Assembly (NCBI RefSeq): GCF_024496085.1
Contig: NZ_CP101751.1
Span: 3,410,001-3,474,000, forward strand
Length of the DNA: 64,000 nucleotides
Direction of reading: 5' to 3'
Origin: Flavobacterium cerinum
GTDB lineage: Bacteria > Bacteroidota > Bacteroidia > Flavobacteriales > Flavobacteriaceae
Shown here: piece after piece, positions 35,601-46,566 of the stretch
Layout: each line of letters opens with the position of its first letter
How positions within the stretch are numbered: the first letter of the stretch is position 1
Position numbers and translations under genes: made by a program
Notes under the pieces: generated by a model
Database searches by the model: none
What the model was told of the DNA's origin: nothing
The model's input: only the letters and a program-made list of their open reading frames with translations

Positions 35601-38600
35601 GGTACAGTAATAGGGCTGGTTCCCGCTAAAGCATTCGCTTCACTTAAGTAATACGTTACCGTAATTCCTGTTTGTGTTCCGCTTACTTCTGCATCTTTTG
35701 TAGTCAGATTAAAAATCTCTACTCCGTCGCCAGGTGTACTGGTTTCACACAATTCATAGTTACTTACGTTTTGTACAATTGTAGGTCTTTCATGAACGAT
35801 TAACGTCAAGGTTGAGAAAGACGCACAAGCATTTACTCCTGTATTAACTACTCGGATATATAAAATCTGACTAACAGGGTTAATATTGGTATATAAAGGC
35901 ATTTGGATCGGATAGTTTCCTAACTGCGCATCTTCCGGTGTTTCATGGAAAGTTACGGTAAGGTTAGGATCACCACCGGTAATCTCTGCCAGTTTTACAC
36001 TTAAATCAAAAGTTACAACTCCGTCATCGTAGTTATCATTACACATCTCTAATGGTGTAGGATTAAAGATTGTTGGTGCCACTACTGTAGTTACCGTATG
36101 ACTTCCGGTTTGTGCCTGACTACAAGCCGGTGTTCCGCTTGAAGTAACACTGATCAATTGATAAGTAATCGGTCCCGTTAATGGTGCTGTCGTAACTGAA
36201 GCAGTTCCCGCACTGTTTAAGGTAACCGTTAAAGGTGTTGTATTACCGTCAAATGTATAGGTAACCGTTGCATTTGGTGTTCCGTTGATAACAATTGTAG
36301 CGGAACTTCCGGAACATACTGAAGCTGGTCCGGTAATGGTCGCCTCAGGTAAAGCTTTTACGCCAATTGTTACCGATGCATTTTGGTTCTGAGTACATAC
36401 CGGAGTTACTGCCGGATCGGTACTTACACTCATTAAACTATAAGTCGCAGCAGCCGTTAATGCAGGAGTCGTAATACTCGCATTTCCGGTAGCATCTAAA
36501 TTTATTGTCATTGTTGTGGTTCCGTCACTATATGTTACCACTCCGTTTGCAGGACCTGTAAAACTTACAACTGCTGTATCGCCCGAACAAATTAAAGCCG
36601 GTGCACTGATCGTAGCTGTTGGTAGTGGATTAACTGTGATAGTAGCACTACCTGTCAAATCAGCAGTACACGGAGAAGTCCCTTGTGTACTTATACTTAC
36701 CAAATTGTATGTTGTTGTAGCCGTTAACGGACCTACTGTTACAGTTCCTTCTCCAATTCCGTCTAATGTTACTGTAGCATTTGTTGTTCCATTATTATAG
36801 GTTACTATTGTATTGGCAGTTCCGTTAAACGTTAACACTGCAGTATCACCGGAACAAATTGTTGTACTACCGGCAATTGTCGCGCTTGGCTGACTAGCGA
36901 TAGTTACAGTTGCACTACCTGTTACCGTATTAGTACATTGCGGTGCATCCGGATAATTAGTTACAACACTTATTAATGTATAGGTACTGTTAGCTGTTAA
37001 TGGAGGTGTTGTTACCGATCCGTTTCCTGAAGCGTCTAACGTTACGCTTCCTGAAGATCCGTCAACATCATAATTAACTGTAGCATTTGCAGTTCCTGAG
37101 AAACTGATAACAGCTGTACCGTTTAAACAAACAGTTGTACTTCCGCTAATTGTAGCTGTTGGTAATTGTCTTACCGTTACATCAGCCGAAGCATTTAATG
37201 TTTTTGTACAAGGCGTTGTACCTGCCGATGTCACACTAACTAATGTATAGGTAGTAGTAGTTGACAAGTTAGGCGTTGTAATAGTAGCCGTACCAGCCGG
37301 ACTTAATACAACTGTTACAGGAGTAGTACTTCCGCCAACTGTATAATCAACAGAAGCATTTGGCGTACCGGTTATGGTAAGTGTTCCCGAAGTATTTTCA
37401 CAGATTGTTGATCCAACGATAGAAGCCGTTGGCTCAGCAATTACCTCAATATCCATAGTAGTTGCTGTAGCACACTCTCCCGGATTAGGTGTAAAAGTAT
37501 AAGTTGTAGTTCCTACTCCACTTGTGCTTACTGTAGCCGGGCTCCATGTACCGTTAATTCCATTATTAGAAGTTGTCGGCAATGTTGGCGGTGGCGTGTT
37601 TAAACACAAAGGCCCCACCGGTGAAAAACCTGGTGGTGTAGACCCTCCGCGGATCAATTCAAAACTTTTAATTTTATAACAATCCGAGTTCGGATCATTT
37701 ACCCTTACAAAAACATGATCATTACCCGGAGCCGGATTGTAACAGGTCGGATCATCGATCCAGTTAAATTCAGCTTCCGCATCTGCTAATGTCGGATAAT
37801 AAGTTACAATATAATCTGCAGGATTTAGCGTTCCTAATACGACATCTGTATTAGGTGTCAAATCCCAACATGTATTGTCCTGAGGACATTTATTTAAATC
37901 ATCTGGTTGGTTAATATCGAATGTACTTACCGGTACAACTACGTTATCCCGTACAACTGTTCTGGTACCGTCACAAGCCGTATAAGTCGCTTCAGCAGTA
38001 TATACAGACGTCACACTAGGACAAACCGTCATTGTAGTATTAGTACTAAGTGTATTTCCGTTTTGGTCTAACCATTGGAAAGTTACGTTAGACGGACCTG
38101 ACGGTGTAAAACGCCAAGCTTCCGGAGTATACACACTCCATGTTCCTGTATTTCTTCCCGGAGGTGCATATCCAACTGTTCCGGCCTGGTTTTGAATACC
38201 GATTAACCCGGAACCACTGTTCCATGTAGTACATGGAGTTCTTCTTTTCACATATACTTCAATAACATTGGTTGTTTCATAAAGCACCATCTGACTGGTT
38301 TGAGTACCTCTTGGTCCAGTTTGATCCGTGCTATATCCACATTGCCAATGTCCCATCTCATAAATATTAAAAACAAGCGTTCTACATGGCGCTTGTCCGA
38401 TAATCTGATAGTTGATAGAATGATAAGAAGGTGAAGCTCCTGCTTCCGGATTCAAATCCTGCAATACTCCAAATATTGCATTTCGATAAGGTAATGTCTG
38501 AGCACTCTGAGGAATCTGAGTATTAAATTGATATCCACTACCGCTACCTGGTACATACAAACCTCCCGGAACTCCTCCTGGCCCTGCAATACTAAAAGAC

Positions 38601-38953
38601 AACGCTCCATTATCACATATTAATACTTTATCATAGTTCTGATTAAAGAAACAGAACTTAAATCCTAAGTTAATAATTTGTGACCAGTCGTCATCCTGAT
38701 TAATAGGAATAGCGTTTCCCCCAACGAAAGGGAACGGGGGAGCATACGGAATAGAAGAAACCGTATAGGTATTGGTACCACCCGTCTCTAAATAAGTTGC
38801 TTTAATTTGCCTGCATTCGCCAGGTTCACAAATCGTAGCAACCGGATTACCGTTTACATCTCCCCCCTTAACATTCGCACAACCAGGAGCTTGCGCATAG
38901 AGATTAATTGAAAAGACATAAACCAATAACAGTAATAGATAATTATTTCTCAT
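32663..38953 (-). CDS. Giant repeat surface protein with T9SS type B (CHU_C) sorting domain
   Basis: A 2096-residue exported protein. The signal peptide ends NLYAQ (residue 20). Residues 25-300 form a non-repeated N-terminal region with several Cys. About 350-435 is a degenerate type-B unit. About 506-958 holds five Ig-like units of about 90 residues, each starting near a xxICSGDTAxLxFxG motif. About 958-1842 holds nine units of about 98 residues, each with LCDD...FDLT, VTYH.TQADA, and TGC.....F.LIV.PLP. After another Ig-like part the last 90 residues (from NYPHYFTPNGDNYHDFW) are the CHU_C domain that directs type IX secretion and surface attachment. It is probably an adhesin or gliding-related surface fibre. 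It is transcribed alone. Confidence 0.92.
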   Translation of the reverse strand: MRNNYLLLLLVYVFSINLYAQAPGCANVKGGDVNGNPVATICEPGECRQIKATYLETGGTNTYTVSSIPYAPPFPFVGGNAIPINQDDDWSQIINLGFKFCFFNQNYDKVLICDNGALSFSIAGPGGVPGGLYVPGSGSGYQFNTQIPQSAQTLPYRNAIFGVLQDLNPEAGASPSYHSINYQIIGQAPCRTLVFNIYEMGHWQCGYSTDQTGPRGTQTSQMVLYETTNVIEVYVKRRTPCTTWNSGSGLIGIQNQAGTVGYAPPGRNTGTWSVYTPEAWRFTPSGPSNVTFQWLDQNGNTLSTNTTMTVCPSVTSVYTAEATYTACDGTRTVVRDNVVVPVSTFDINQPDDLNKCPQDNTCWDLTPNTDVVLGTLNPADYIVTYYPTLADAEAEFNWIDDPTCYNPAPGNDHVFVRVNDPNSDCYKIKSFELIRGGSTPPGFSPVGPLCLNTPPPTLPTTSNNGINGTWSPATVSTSGVGTTTYTFTPNPGECATATTMDIEVIAEPTASIVGSTICENTSGTLTITGTPNASVDYTVGGSTTPVTVVLSPAGTATITTPNLSTTTTYTLVSVTSAGTTPCTKTLNASADVTVRQLPTATISGSTTVCLNGTAVISFSGTANATVNYDVDGSSGSVTLDASGNGSVTTPPLTANSTYTLISVVTNYPDAPQCTNTVTGSATVTIASQPSATIAGSTTICSGDTAVLTFNGTANTIVTYNNGTTNATVTLDGIGEGTVTVGPLTATTTYNLVSISTQGTSPCTADLTGSATITVNPLPTATISAPALICSGDTAVVSFTGPANGVVTYSDGTTTMTINLDATGNASITTPALTAAATYSLMSVSTDPAVTPVCTQNQNASVTIGVKALPEATITGPASVCSGSSATIVINGTPNATVTYTFDGNTTPLTVTLNSAGTASVTTAPLTGPITYQLISVTSSGTPACSQAQTGSHTVTTVVAPTIFNPTPLEMCNDNYDDGVVTFDLSVKLAEITGGDPNLTVTFHETPEDAQLGNYPIQMPLYTNINPVSQILYIRVVNTGVNACASFSTLTLIVHERPTIVQNVSNYELCETSTPGDGVEIFNLTTKDAEVSGTQTGITVTYYLSEANALAGTSPITVPTAYQNGSNPETIWYQLQNAHGCIAVGSFQLIVNPLPSVPMPVPAYTLCDYTGQPLYEQFDLSTKIPEIIGTATGLEVKFYKTEAQAHANVAGTELPTLYTNEVATVQTIFVNVTNSTTGCYSVTAMDLRVEPLPVLIMPTTPVTVCDGTNNDGIGSFDLNDLVTDMLSGETNVTVSFHETQQNAQNGLFPITIMPYENINPWNQTLWVLATNNVTGCKSVYSFQLRVEPAPIMPTLLDLDECDTDSNPHDNQTTFDLTVHTATILAAQTGAATDYEVNYYISQTNAENGTPFIVSNGNFIGTNGQTIWVRVTHIATGCYTIGSFKLIVNSPLQLTQPDEITLCDDALPNDQRQIFDLTIREAQITGGATGYTFKYYSSTALPPNPGTLITNPTAFPNTATVQTLLVEVISGAGCSSYVTLTIRVTPLPEPKFDPAPLVLCDDDYPGDGITFFDVTVNANYIRNNANYVLTYHASQTDALAGINAIATPTNWQNVDGNGNALTSVWIRVTTAPANNRDRCSLVVEQPLIVNPRPAAGPVTDYHMCQIPFTGSGVFDLSTKTPEALAGQGPAGYTVTYHATQADADSGAAPLATNHPSTVNGETIYVRVVNTATGCYNTTSFQLFVERGSEATDIPDITRCDDLNDGTETFDLSSLDATILGPVQAADPNFSVSYYASDADLANGTPIGTPGAYTITDYLTHEIIAVVKNTYSAYGCPAEIRFNITVFRLPEPTPNAGFVCVDQETGNVLNTHIIDSGLDAATHTFQWYEDDASGAPQPIAGATGSTYEVNHAGTYSVIATSTVTGCVSLPAEVVITQSEPAEVTYTVSNAFTDNQVITVQAIGIGEYMYQLDEGDIQSSSVFTNVSSGTHTITVYDMKGCAATIVRNVTVINYPHYFTPNGDNYHDFWNIGDLENDVNAKIYIFDRYGKLLKQIKPSRVSGWDGTLNGQPLPSTDYWFTVNYTENGEVKEFKAHFSLKR
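33430..37435 (-). repeat. Tandem protein-level repeats inside the giant surface gene
   Basis: Two repeat classes in series: five units of about 270 bp (36080-37435) and nine of about 295 bp (33430-36075). Units differ at many positions, so they are old duplications and not a recent expansion. Boundaries are approximate. Confidence 0.75.
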
Positions 38954-39166
38954 TATAAATTAGTTTTTTGGAACGCGAAATTTACATAAAATTAAGAAAC
39001 AATTAACTTTATTAGCCTAAAAAAATCTTTCCATCATAAAAATTAACATTTTCAATAAAAGTTCATAACAAAATACATCAACCTAGTTAAAAAAATTAAC
39101 ACGCTATAGGTCATTTCATTTTTTTTTCTAGTTTTACAATCTAATTTCTTAACCAAAAACCGAATC

Positions 39167-39607
39167 ATGAGAAAATTGTATACAAACAGCTTGATTGCAT
39201 TATTTTTCTTATTCACTACTTCTTTATTTGCTCAAAGCAGTTCCGATTTAGTATTATCATCTGAAAAATCTGATGCCAGCGCTATACTTAAACTAAGTAC
39301 TTCTCAAAACTTATCCGCGGGATACACAATTGAAGTACAAAACAACGCCTGTGGTGTTGACGATTCCAGATACCTTGAAAAACCGATTTTTTACAAATCA
39401 ACCGACACTGCCCTTACCGGTAATTTCTCAAAATCCGGTAACACGTACAGTTTCAACACTCCGTTTACCTATACCACATTAGCAGCTAAATGGTTCCGTT
39501 GGAGAGTCGTTTTAAGTAATGGCCAAACTTCCGCATGGCAGTGCTTCTCATGGAGTTCTTATTGCGCCAAATACCTTAATGCCGACGGTTCTTGTAAAAA
39601 CCAATAA
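39167..39607 (+). CDS. Small secreted protein of unknown function
   Basis: A 146-residue exported protein with a signal peptide ending TSLFAQ (residue 23). The mature part begins SSSDLVLSSEKSDASAILKL, looks all-beta, and contains four Cys (NNACGVDD, WQCFSW, SSYCAKY and DGSCKNQ) that could form two disulfides. WFRWRVVLSNGQTSAWQCFS resembles a fibronectin- or carbohydrate-binding-like strand pair, but I recognise no family. It diverges from the giant surface gene across 213 bp and has its own terminator. Confidence 0.7.
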   Translation: MRKLYTNSLIALFFLFTTSLFAQSSSDLVLSSEKSDASAILKLSTSQNLSAGYTIEVQNNACGVDDSRYLEKPIFYKSTDTALTGNFSKSGNTYSFNTPFTYTTLAAKWFRWRVVLSNGQTSAWQCFSWSSYCAKYLNADGSCKNQ

Positions 39608-39633
39608 CAGCAATACAAACACTATATAAATAT

Positions 39634-39665
39634 AAGGTTAAGCATTTTGCTTGACCTTTTTTTAT
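39634..39665 (+). terminator. Terminator of the 146-residue secreted protein gene
   Basis: A 10-bp stem (AAGGTTAAGC / GCTTGACCTT, one G-U pair) with a 5-base loop and a T-run, 27 bases past the stop. Confidence 0.85.
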
Positions 39666-39735
39666 TTTATCAATTCATTAACATTTTAAGCGCAATTTAC
39701 AGTAGGAATCCGAATACAGAATCAAGTTTATTACC

Positions 39736-39743
39736 TATCTTTG
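39736..39743 (+). promoter_or_regulatory. -7 promoter element for folE
   Basis: TATCTTTG matches TAnnTTTG, 32 bases before the folE ATG. It lies inside the longest open frame (from 39647), which supports the shorter start. Confidence 0.6.
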
Positions 39744-39775
39744 CAGCTAATTTTTTTACACTAAAATTCTACATA

Positions 39776-40447
39776 ATGATCCATAATGATGATTTGCATG
39801 ACGAAATTGGTGACAATCACATCGCTTCCAGCGCTGAAACACCATTACGTCCGGATGCTTTTGACATATCTGATGAAGAAAAAATCAACGCTATCAAAAA
39901 GGACGTTGAAAGCATACTAAACACTTTAGGCTTAGATTTAACAGACGACAGCCTTAAAGGAACACCTAACCGTGTTGCGAAAATGTTTGTAAAAGAAATT
40001 TTCGGAGGATTGAACCCTGCTAAAAAACCGGGATCATCTACTTTCGACAATAAATACAAATACAACGAAATGCTGGTTGAAAAAAACATTACCGTTTATT
40101 CAACCTGTGAGCATCACCTGTTACCAATCGTAGGACGCGCTCATGTTGCCTACATTTCAAACGGAACGGTTGTAGGCTTATCAAAAATGAACCGTATTGT
40201 AGATTTCTTCGCTAAAAGACCTCAGGTTCAGGAGCGTTTAACCATTCAGATTGTTCAGGAACTACAACGCGTTCTTAAAACGGACAATGTAGCTTGCGTA
40301 ATCGATGCCAAACACCTTTGTGTAAACTCCCGCGGAATCCGTGATATCGAAAGCAGTACGGTAACTGCTGAATTCGGAGGCCTATTTAAAGAGGACAAGG
40401 TACGCAGAGAGTTTTTAGATTACATCAAGCTGGATACTCAATTTTAA
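39776..40447 (+). CDS. folE: GTP cyclohydrolase I
   Basis: A 223-residue FolE. Zinc ligands are Cys111 and His114 in [10 protein letters not shown] and Cys182 in KHLCVNSRG; the [20 protein letters not shown] block is diagnostic. It converts GTP to 7,8-dihydroneopterin triphosphate for folate or pterin synthesis. The start [10 protein letters not shown] (39776) is chosen because the longer frame begins upstream of the promoter -7 element and adds a non-conserved stretch. cysS follows after 47 bases and may be co-transcribed. Confidence 0.96.
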   Translation: MIHNDDLHDEIGDNHIASSAETPLRPDAFDISDEEKINAIKKDVESILNTLGLDLTDDSLKGTPNRVAKMFVKEIFGGLNPAKKPGSSTFDNKYKYNEMLVEKNITVYSTCEHHLLPIVGRAHVAYISNGTVVGLSKMNRIVDFFAKRPQVQERLTIQIVQELQRVLKTDNVACVIDAKHLCVNSRGIRDIESSTVTAEFGGLFKEDKVRREFLDYIKLDTQF

Positions 40448-40494
40448 TTTGTTATTTTAGACAATTAAATAAACCAACAACAAATAGTTTAAAG

Positions 40495-41976
<1,482 letters not shown>

Positions 41977-41989
41977 AATACAAAACCTA

Positions 41990-42022
41990 AATGATGAAGC
42001 TTCCAACTTCATCATTTTTATT
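41990..42022 (+). terminator. Terminator after cysS
   Basis: A 10-bp perfect stem AATGATGAAG / CTTCATCATT with a 7-base loop and a T-rich run. Confidence 0.85.
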
Positions 42023-42033
42023 TTCAGAAAAAA

Positions 42034-42261
42034 ATGAACATCCGGAAAATTATCATCACCCCGTTTATCTGGCTCATCCGATTTTATCAGGGTGCCATCT
42101 CCCCTTTTACACCGTCAGCATGCCGTTATTCCCCTACTTGTTCCCATTATGCTGTCGAAGCTTTACAAAAACACGGTCTTTTTAAAGGCGGATGGTTAGC
42201 CACAAAAAGAATCATCAGCTGCAATCCCTGGGGCGGAAAAGGTTACGATCCCGTCCCGTGA
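42034..42261 (+). CDS. yidD: Membrane protein insertion efficiency factor YidD
   Basis: A 75-residue YidD with the hallmark [20 protein letters not shown] (three Cys), then AVEALQKHG and a C-terminal [13 protein letters not shown]. It is an amphipathic peripheral inner-membrane protein that helps YidC insertion. Here it lies between cysS and lgt, not beside rnpA/yidC as in many other bacteria. Confidence 0.93.
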   Translation: MNIRKIIITPFIWLIRFYQGAISPFTPSACRYSPTCSHYAVEALQKHGLFKGGWLATKRIISCNPWGGKGYDPVP

Positions 42262-42342
42262 TTTAATGTTTAAATTTACCTTAATTATTAGCATCATTCG
42301 CCTACATTTCTCTATTTTTACCAAAATATAAGCACTCAATTT

Positions 42343-43272
42343 ATGATAACACACGCTTTACAGTTAGTCTGGAACCCTTCACACGGAATTGATCTGGGCT
42401 TTTTTACTGTTCGTTATTACAGCCTTATGTTTGTAATTGCCTTCGGATTAGGATGGTATATTATGAAACATATTTATGAAAGAGAAAACATTCCAATCGA
42501 GAAACTGGATTCTCTTTTTATCTACACAGTATTTGCCACCTTAATCGGTGCTCGTCTCGGACATGTATTCTTTTATGACTGGGATTATTTCAAAGATCAC
42601 AAACTGGAAATCCTTTTACCGTTCCGTTTCGAACCGCATTTTGAATTTACCGGTTTTGCCGGTTTGGCCAGTCACGGCGCTGCTATAGCCATTATATTAG
42701 TAATGTACTATTACAGTAAAAAAATCATCCATAAACCCATATTATGGATCTTAGATCGTATTATTATTCCGGTTACCTGCGGTGGAATTTTCGTTCGTTT
42801 AGGTAACTTTTTCAACTCTGAGATTGTCGGGCACGAAACGGCATCTTCTTTAGGTATTCGCTTCATTCAGGATAAATACACACCGGGAGAAGCCATGCGT
42901 TTAACCAATATAAACAATGCAACCGAAGCCTACAAAGCCATAGAAAGCAACCCTCAATTTGCTCCGTTATTAGAAAACGTAATCCCGAAACATCCGGCGC
43001 AACTTTACGAAGCTTTCGGTTATATTTTTGTATTCCTGATTTTATTCTTCCTATACTGGAAAACCAATGTTCGTGAAAAACTAGGCTTCCTGTTCGGTTT
43101 ATTCCTGGTACTTCTTTGGACTGTACGTTTTGTAGTAGAATATGTAAAAGAAAGTCAGGGTGGCTTTGAAAACGAATTAGGTATGTTTTCTACCGGCCAA
43201 TGGTTAAGTATTCCGTTTATTATCGTTGGATTCATACTATTGATTCGCGCTAAAAAACAAACAACTATTTAA
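42343..43272 (+). CDS. lgt: Prolipoprotein diacylglyceryl transferase
   Basis: A 309-residue polytopic inner-membrane enzyme with about seven membrane segments. Family motifs are FTVRYYSLMF, GFAGLASHGAAI, FVRLGNFFNSEIVG and HPAQLYEAFGY. It moves diacylglycerol from phosphatidylglycerol to the lipobox Cys of prolipoproteins, the first step for the lipoproteins encoded elsewhere in this window. It ends at a bidirectional terminator facing rho. Confidence 0.95.
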   Translation: MITHALQLVWNPSHGIDLGFFTVRYYSLMFVIAFGLGWYIMKHIYERENIPIEKLDSLFIYTVFATLIGARLGHVFFYDWDYFKDHKLEILLPFRFEPHFEFTGFAGLASHGAAIAIILVMYYYSKKIIHKPILWILDRIIIPVTCGGIFVRLGNFFNSEIVGHETASSLGIRFIQDKYTPGEAMRLTNINNATEAYKAIESNPQFAPLLENVIPKHPAQLYEAFGYIFVFLILFFLYWKTNVREKLGFLFGLFLVLLWTVRFVVEYVKESQGGFENELGMFSTGQWLSIPFIIVGFILLIRAKKQTTI

Positions 43273-43295
43273 TAAAATCTTTCCGATTTAAACAT

Positions 43296-43325
43296 AAAAA
43301 GGGCTGTCATGTGACAGCCCTTTTT
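43296..43325. terminator. Bidirectional terminator between lgt and rho
   Basis: GGGCTGTCA / TGACAGCCC stem (9 bp, 2-base loop) extended by an A-run and T-run. It shares its arms with the terminator at 32593-32610. Confidence 0.9.
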
Positions 43326-43345
43326 ATACCTTTATTTCCCCTGAT

Positions 43346-45103
43346 TTAATCATTCATTGAGATCAGGAATTCTTCATTATTTCGGGTTTTCTTAAAACGA
43401 TCATTGATAAAATCCATTGCTTCTACCGGATTCATATCCGCCAGATATTTACGCATAATCCACATACGTTGAATAGTACCTTCATCTAACAATAAATCAT
43501 CACGACGCGTACTTGAAGAAGTCAAATCGATAGCCGGGAAGATACGTTTATTAGCAATTTTTCTATCCAATTGCAACTCCATATTACCGGTTCCTTTAAA
43601 CTCTTCAAAAATCACTTCATCCATTTTAGATCCGGTTTCCGTTAAAGCAGTTGCAATGATACTTAACGAACCTCCGTTTTCAATATTACGAGCCGCTCCG
43701 AAGAAACGTTTCGGTTTTTGCAATGCATTCGCATCAACACCACCACTCAATACTTTACCGGATGCCGGTTGTACCGTATTATAAGCTCGTGCCAAACGTG
43801 TAATTGAATCTAATAAAATCACTACATCATGACCGCACTCAACTAATCGTTTTGCTTTTTCCAATACGATATTAGCCACTTTTACATGACGTTCAGCCGG
43901 TTCATCAAAAGTAGAAGCGATCACCTCTCCTCTTACACTACGCTGCATATCCGTAACCTCTTCCGGTCTTTCATCAATCAGCAAAACAATCAGGTATACT
44001 TCCGGATGATTTGCCGCAATAGTATTGGCAATATCCTTTAAAAGCATTGTTTTACCGGTTTTAGGCTGTGCTACAATCATACCACGTTGTCCTTTACCGA
44101 TAGGTGAAAACAAATCAATGATACGAGTAGAAATTGTACTTTGTTTTTCCGCCAGATTAAATTTTTCTTCCGGGAATAACGGTGTCAAATGTTCAAACGA
44201 AACACGGTCACGAACTACCTGCGGATCATGTCCGTTAATTTTTAACACACGTACCAACGGAAAATATTTCTCTCCTTCTTTCGGAGGACGCACCACCCCT
44301 TTTACCGTATCTCCCGTTTTCAAACCAAATAAACGAATCTGTGATTGCGATAAGTAAATATCATCCGGTGAAGCCAGATAATTATAATCCGAAGAACGTA
44401 AAAATCCATAACCGTCCGGCATCATTTCCAAAACACCTTCACTTTCGATTATACCATCGAATTCGTAATCCGGTTCACGGAAATTCTGTTTTTTATTTTT
44501 CTGATTTGGATTTTGGTTTTGATTTTGAACATTCCCTTGATTCGGATTCGGATTATTAGGTGCTTTCTCCGTTGTTTCCTCTACTGCTGAATCGTCCTGA
44601 TTTTGTAAACGTGGTGTTTGTTTCTGGGATTGTTGGGTAGTTTGCGGTTGCGCTGACTTGGAATTATTATCTTTATTAAAGCGCTGTTTTTGCTGAAATT
44701 CTTTTTTCTGAGGAAAGCTCTTTTCCTTTTTACTTTCTGTAATTTCCGGAACGGCTTTTTCTTGTGTTTTTTCAGAAGCTATAACAACAGGTTCTTTTGG
44801 TACTGTTTTAATGACTTCTGCTTTTGGCTCTGTTTCTTTAATCTCGATCGAAAGCTGAGGCTTTTTCTCTCTTATCTCTCGCTGTGGTTTTGCTATTCTT
44901 GCTCTTTTTACTTTCCCTTCTGCTATGGATTCTTCTTCTTTTAAAGCCGGTTTCACAACTTCTGGGTTTGTCGCCTGGTGGTCTAGAATCTGATAAATTA
45001 ATTCGTCTTTCTTTAGGTTTCGATACTTATTAATTTTAGCAATCTTCGCAATCTCCTGAAGCTCAGCAAGCTTCATTTCTTTTAATACGGAAATATCAAA
45101 CAT
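43346..45103 (-). CDS. rho: Transcription termination factor Rho with long disordered insertion
   Basis: A 585-residue Rho, about 165 longer than the E. coli protein. Residues 1-45 are the Rho_N helical domain ([20 protein letters not shown]). About 50-215 is a low-complexity stretch rich in Lys, Glu, Gln, Asn and Pro. Then comes the cold-shock-like RNA-binding domain ([20 protein letters not shown]) and the RecA-type ATPase with Walker [13 protein letters not shown] and Walker [18 protein letters not shown]. It ends transcripts as a hexameric helicase. Such insertions are typical of Bacteroidota Rho and have been linked to condensate formation in Bacteroides. The gene is monocistronic. Confidence 0.95.
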   Translation of the reverse strand: MFDISVLKEMKLAELQEIAKIAKINKYRNLKKDELIYQILDHQATNPEVVKPALKEEESIAEGKVKRARIAKPQREIREKKPQLSIEIKETEPKAEVIKTVPKEPVVIASEKTQEKAVPEITESKKEKSFPQKKEFQQKQRFNKDNNSKSAQPQTTQQSQKQTPRLQNQDDSAVEETTEKAPNNPNPNQGNVQNQNQNPNQKNKKQNFREPDYEFDGIIESEGVLEMMPDGYGFLRSSDYNYLASPDDIYLSQSQIRLFGLKTGDTVKGVVRPPKEGEKYFPLVRVLKINGHDPQVVRDRVSFEHLTPLFPEEKFNLAEKQSTISTRIIDLFSPIGKGQRGMIVAQPKTGKTMLLKDIANTIAANHPEVYLIVLLIDERPEEVTDMQRSVRGEVIASTFDEPAERHVKVANIVLEKAKRLVECGHDVVILLDSITRLARAYNTVQPASGKVLSGGVDANALQKPKRFFGAARNIENGGSLSIIATALTETGSKMDEVIFEEFKGTGNMELQLDRKIANKRIFPAIDLTSSSTRRDDLLLDEGTIQRMWIMRKYLADMNPVEAMDFINDRFKKTRNNEEFLISMND

Positions 45104-45262
45104 GAATCGTTTTCTAGTTAAATTAAATGTAATGTAGATCTAAATTTGGGTAGTAATATTTTTGTGAAATGAAATAACCGCAAAATGAAGTACTTACGGT
45201 TCTACCATGCAATAATACGAATTTATTTTGTATCGTATCCTATTTTTTAAAAAAAGAAATGC

Positions 45263-45270
45263 TATTTTTG
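45263..45270 (+). promoter_or_regulatory. -7 promoter element for the DUF4293 gene
   Basis: TATTTTTG matches TAnnTTTG, 20 bases before the ATG at 45291 and inside the longer open frame that starts at 45228. Confidence 0.55.
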
Positions 45271-45290
45271 CTCAGCAATTACACAATATA

Positions 45291-45701
45291 ATGATACAAA
45301 GAATTCAAACCGTATACCTTTTTATCGCTTTTGTCTTCTCGGGAATACTACCTTTTGTTTTCCGACTTTGGACAAATCCTGCCGGTGAAGAAGTATTTTT
45401 CATGACCAATTTGGTTTATGTATCGCTTTTCGGTTTGAGTACGACACTTTCATTAGTAAGTATCTTTAGTTATAAAAACAGACAAAACCAGTTTGTAATG
45501 AACCGGTTAAATATGATATTAAACGTTATATTACTAGGATTATTTGTGTATCGCTCACTAAATTTATCTGGAGAAACGGAAGTTTCTGAGAAAGGTATTG
45601 GGATGTTTCTTCCTATTGTTTCTATCGTCTTTTTGGTTTTAGCCAATAAAGCCATCAAGAAGGATGAAGATCTTGTAAAATCTGTAGATCGATTACGATA
45701 A
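45291..45701 (+). CDS. DUF4293 membrane protein
   Basis: A 136-residue protein with four hydrophobic segments and the family start MIQRIQTVYLFIAFVFSGI, continuing LPFVF. The start at 45291 is preferred over 45228 because the latter precedes the -7 element. DUF4293 is restricted to Bacteroidota, often sits beside rho (as here, divergent), and has no known function. Confidence 0.85.
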   Translation: MIQRIQTVYLFIAFVFSGILPFVFRLWTNPAGEEVFFMTNLVYVSLFGLSTTLSLVSIFSYKNRQNQFVMNRLNMILNVILLGLFVYRSLNLSGETEVSEKGIGMFLPIVSIVFLVLANKAIKKDEDLVKSVDRLR

Positions 45702-45730
45702 ACCTATCATCTTAGTTTATTAGTGCGTTA

Positions 45731-45761
45731 AAAAACCGGATCGTAATGATCCGGTTTTTTT
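45731..45761 (+). terminator. Terminator after the DUF4293 gene
   Basis: Stem AAAACCGGATC / GATCCGGTTTT with loop GTAAT, then a T-run. Confidence 0.9.
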
Positions 45762-45891
45762 ATTTCCTTCAAAAACAGCTTGTCGTTATTTTCCAACCTT
45801 TCATCGTTTATATTCAATCAAATACTTAATTAATTATATATAAAATAATAATATAACATAATTAATATTAAATTTGATTAAAATTACAGCA

Positions 45892-46554
45892 ATGAACGAT
45901 AAAATACGTATCCATCTTGCCGATGATCATCTGGTGCTAATCGAAGGAATTCTTGCTGTTTTAAAAACAAACAAGAACTTCGAAGTCGTTGGCTATTCGC
46001 TTAACGGAGCTGAATTACTCGACAAAATCTATTCACAAGCAGTAGATGTTTTGGTGATTGATATCAATATGCCCTGCAAAGACGGCATCGAAGTACTAAA
46101 AGAATTTTCACAAAAAGGCTACCCTTGTCATGTTATTGTACTTTCCAGCTATGATGATGTAAAACTAATTAAAGAAGTGATACAACTCGGCGCCAAAGGC
46201 TATCTCACTAAACAATGTGCCAGTGAAAATATCATTGAAGCCATAACCAGCGTCAGTAAAGGTGAAGAGTATTACTCCAAAGCCATTCGCGAAAAAATCT
46301 TCCTTTCCTTTACCGGAATCGGAAATGATAAATCGACCGATAACAGCGATCTATTACCGTTAATAACTGATCGCGAACTTGAAATATTAAAACTAATTTC
46401 CAAAGAATATAGCGGTAAAGAAATCAGCGAGGAACTCTTTATCAGTACCAACACCGTTGAAACACACCGCAAAAATCTTATCAAAAAACTCAATGTAAAA
46501 AATACCATAGGACTAGTAAAGTTTGCAATACGTAACAACTTGATTAACCAATAA
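45892..46554 (+). CDS. NarL/FixJ-type response regulator
   Basis: A 220-residue two-domain regulator. The receiver has the acidic pair Asp11-Asp12 (HLADDHLVL), phospho-acceptor Asp57 (VLVIDINMPCKDG) and the Lys of GYLTKQC. The C-terminal LuxR helix-turn-helix reads LTDRELEILKLISKEYSGKE then ISTNTVETHRKNLIKKLNVK. The start is the ATG at 45892, not the upstream TTG at 45874. It probably pairs with the HisKA_3 kinase encoded two genes downstream. The upstream DNA is extremely AT-rich. Confidence 0.93.
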   Translation: MNDKIRIHLADDHLVLIEGILAVLKTNKNFEVVGYSLNGAELLDKIYSQAVDVLVIDINMPCKDGIEVLKEFSQKGYPCHVIVLSSYDDVKLIKEVIQLGAKGYLTKQCASENIIEAITSVSKGEEYYSKAIREKIFLSFTGIGNDKSTDNSDLLPLITDRELEILKLISKEYSGKEISEELFISTNTVETHRKNLIKKLNVKNTIGLVKFAIRNNLINQ

Positions 46555-46566
46555 ATCTACATAGCT

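Noticed and set aside
36516..36800. Plus-strand frame inside the giant surface gene
   Set aside because: Antisense of Thr/Val-rich repeats; composition explained by the coding strand.
39647..39775. 43-residue N-terminal extension of FolE
   Set aside because: It precedes the -7 promoter element (39736-39743) and is hydrophobic sequence foreign to FolE.
41991..42185. Open frame overlapping yidD in another frame
   Set aside because: The 75-residue frame at 42034 is unmistakably YidD; the overlapping one has no family features.
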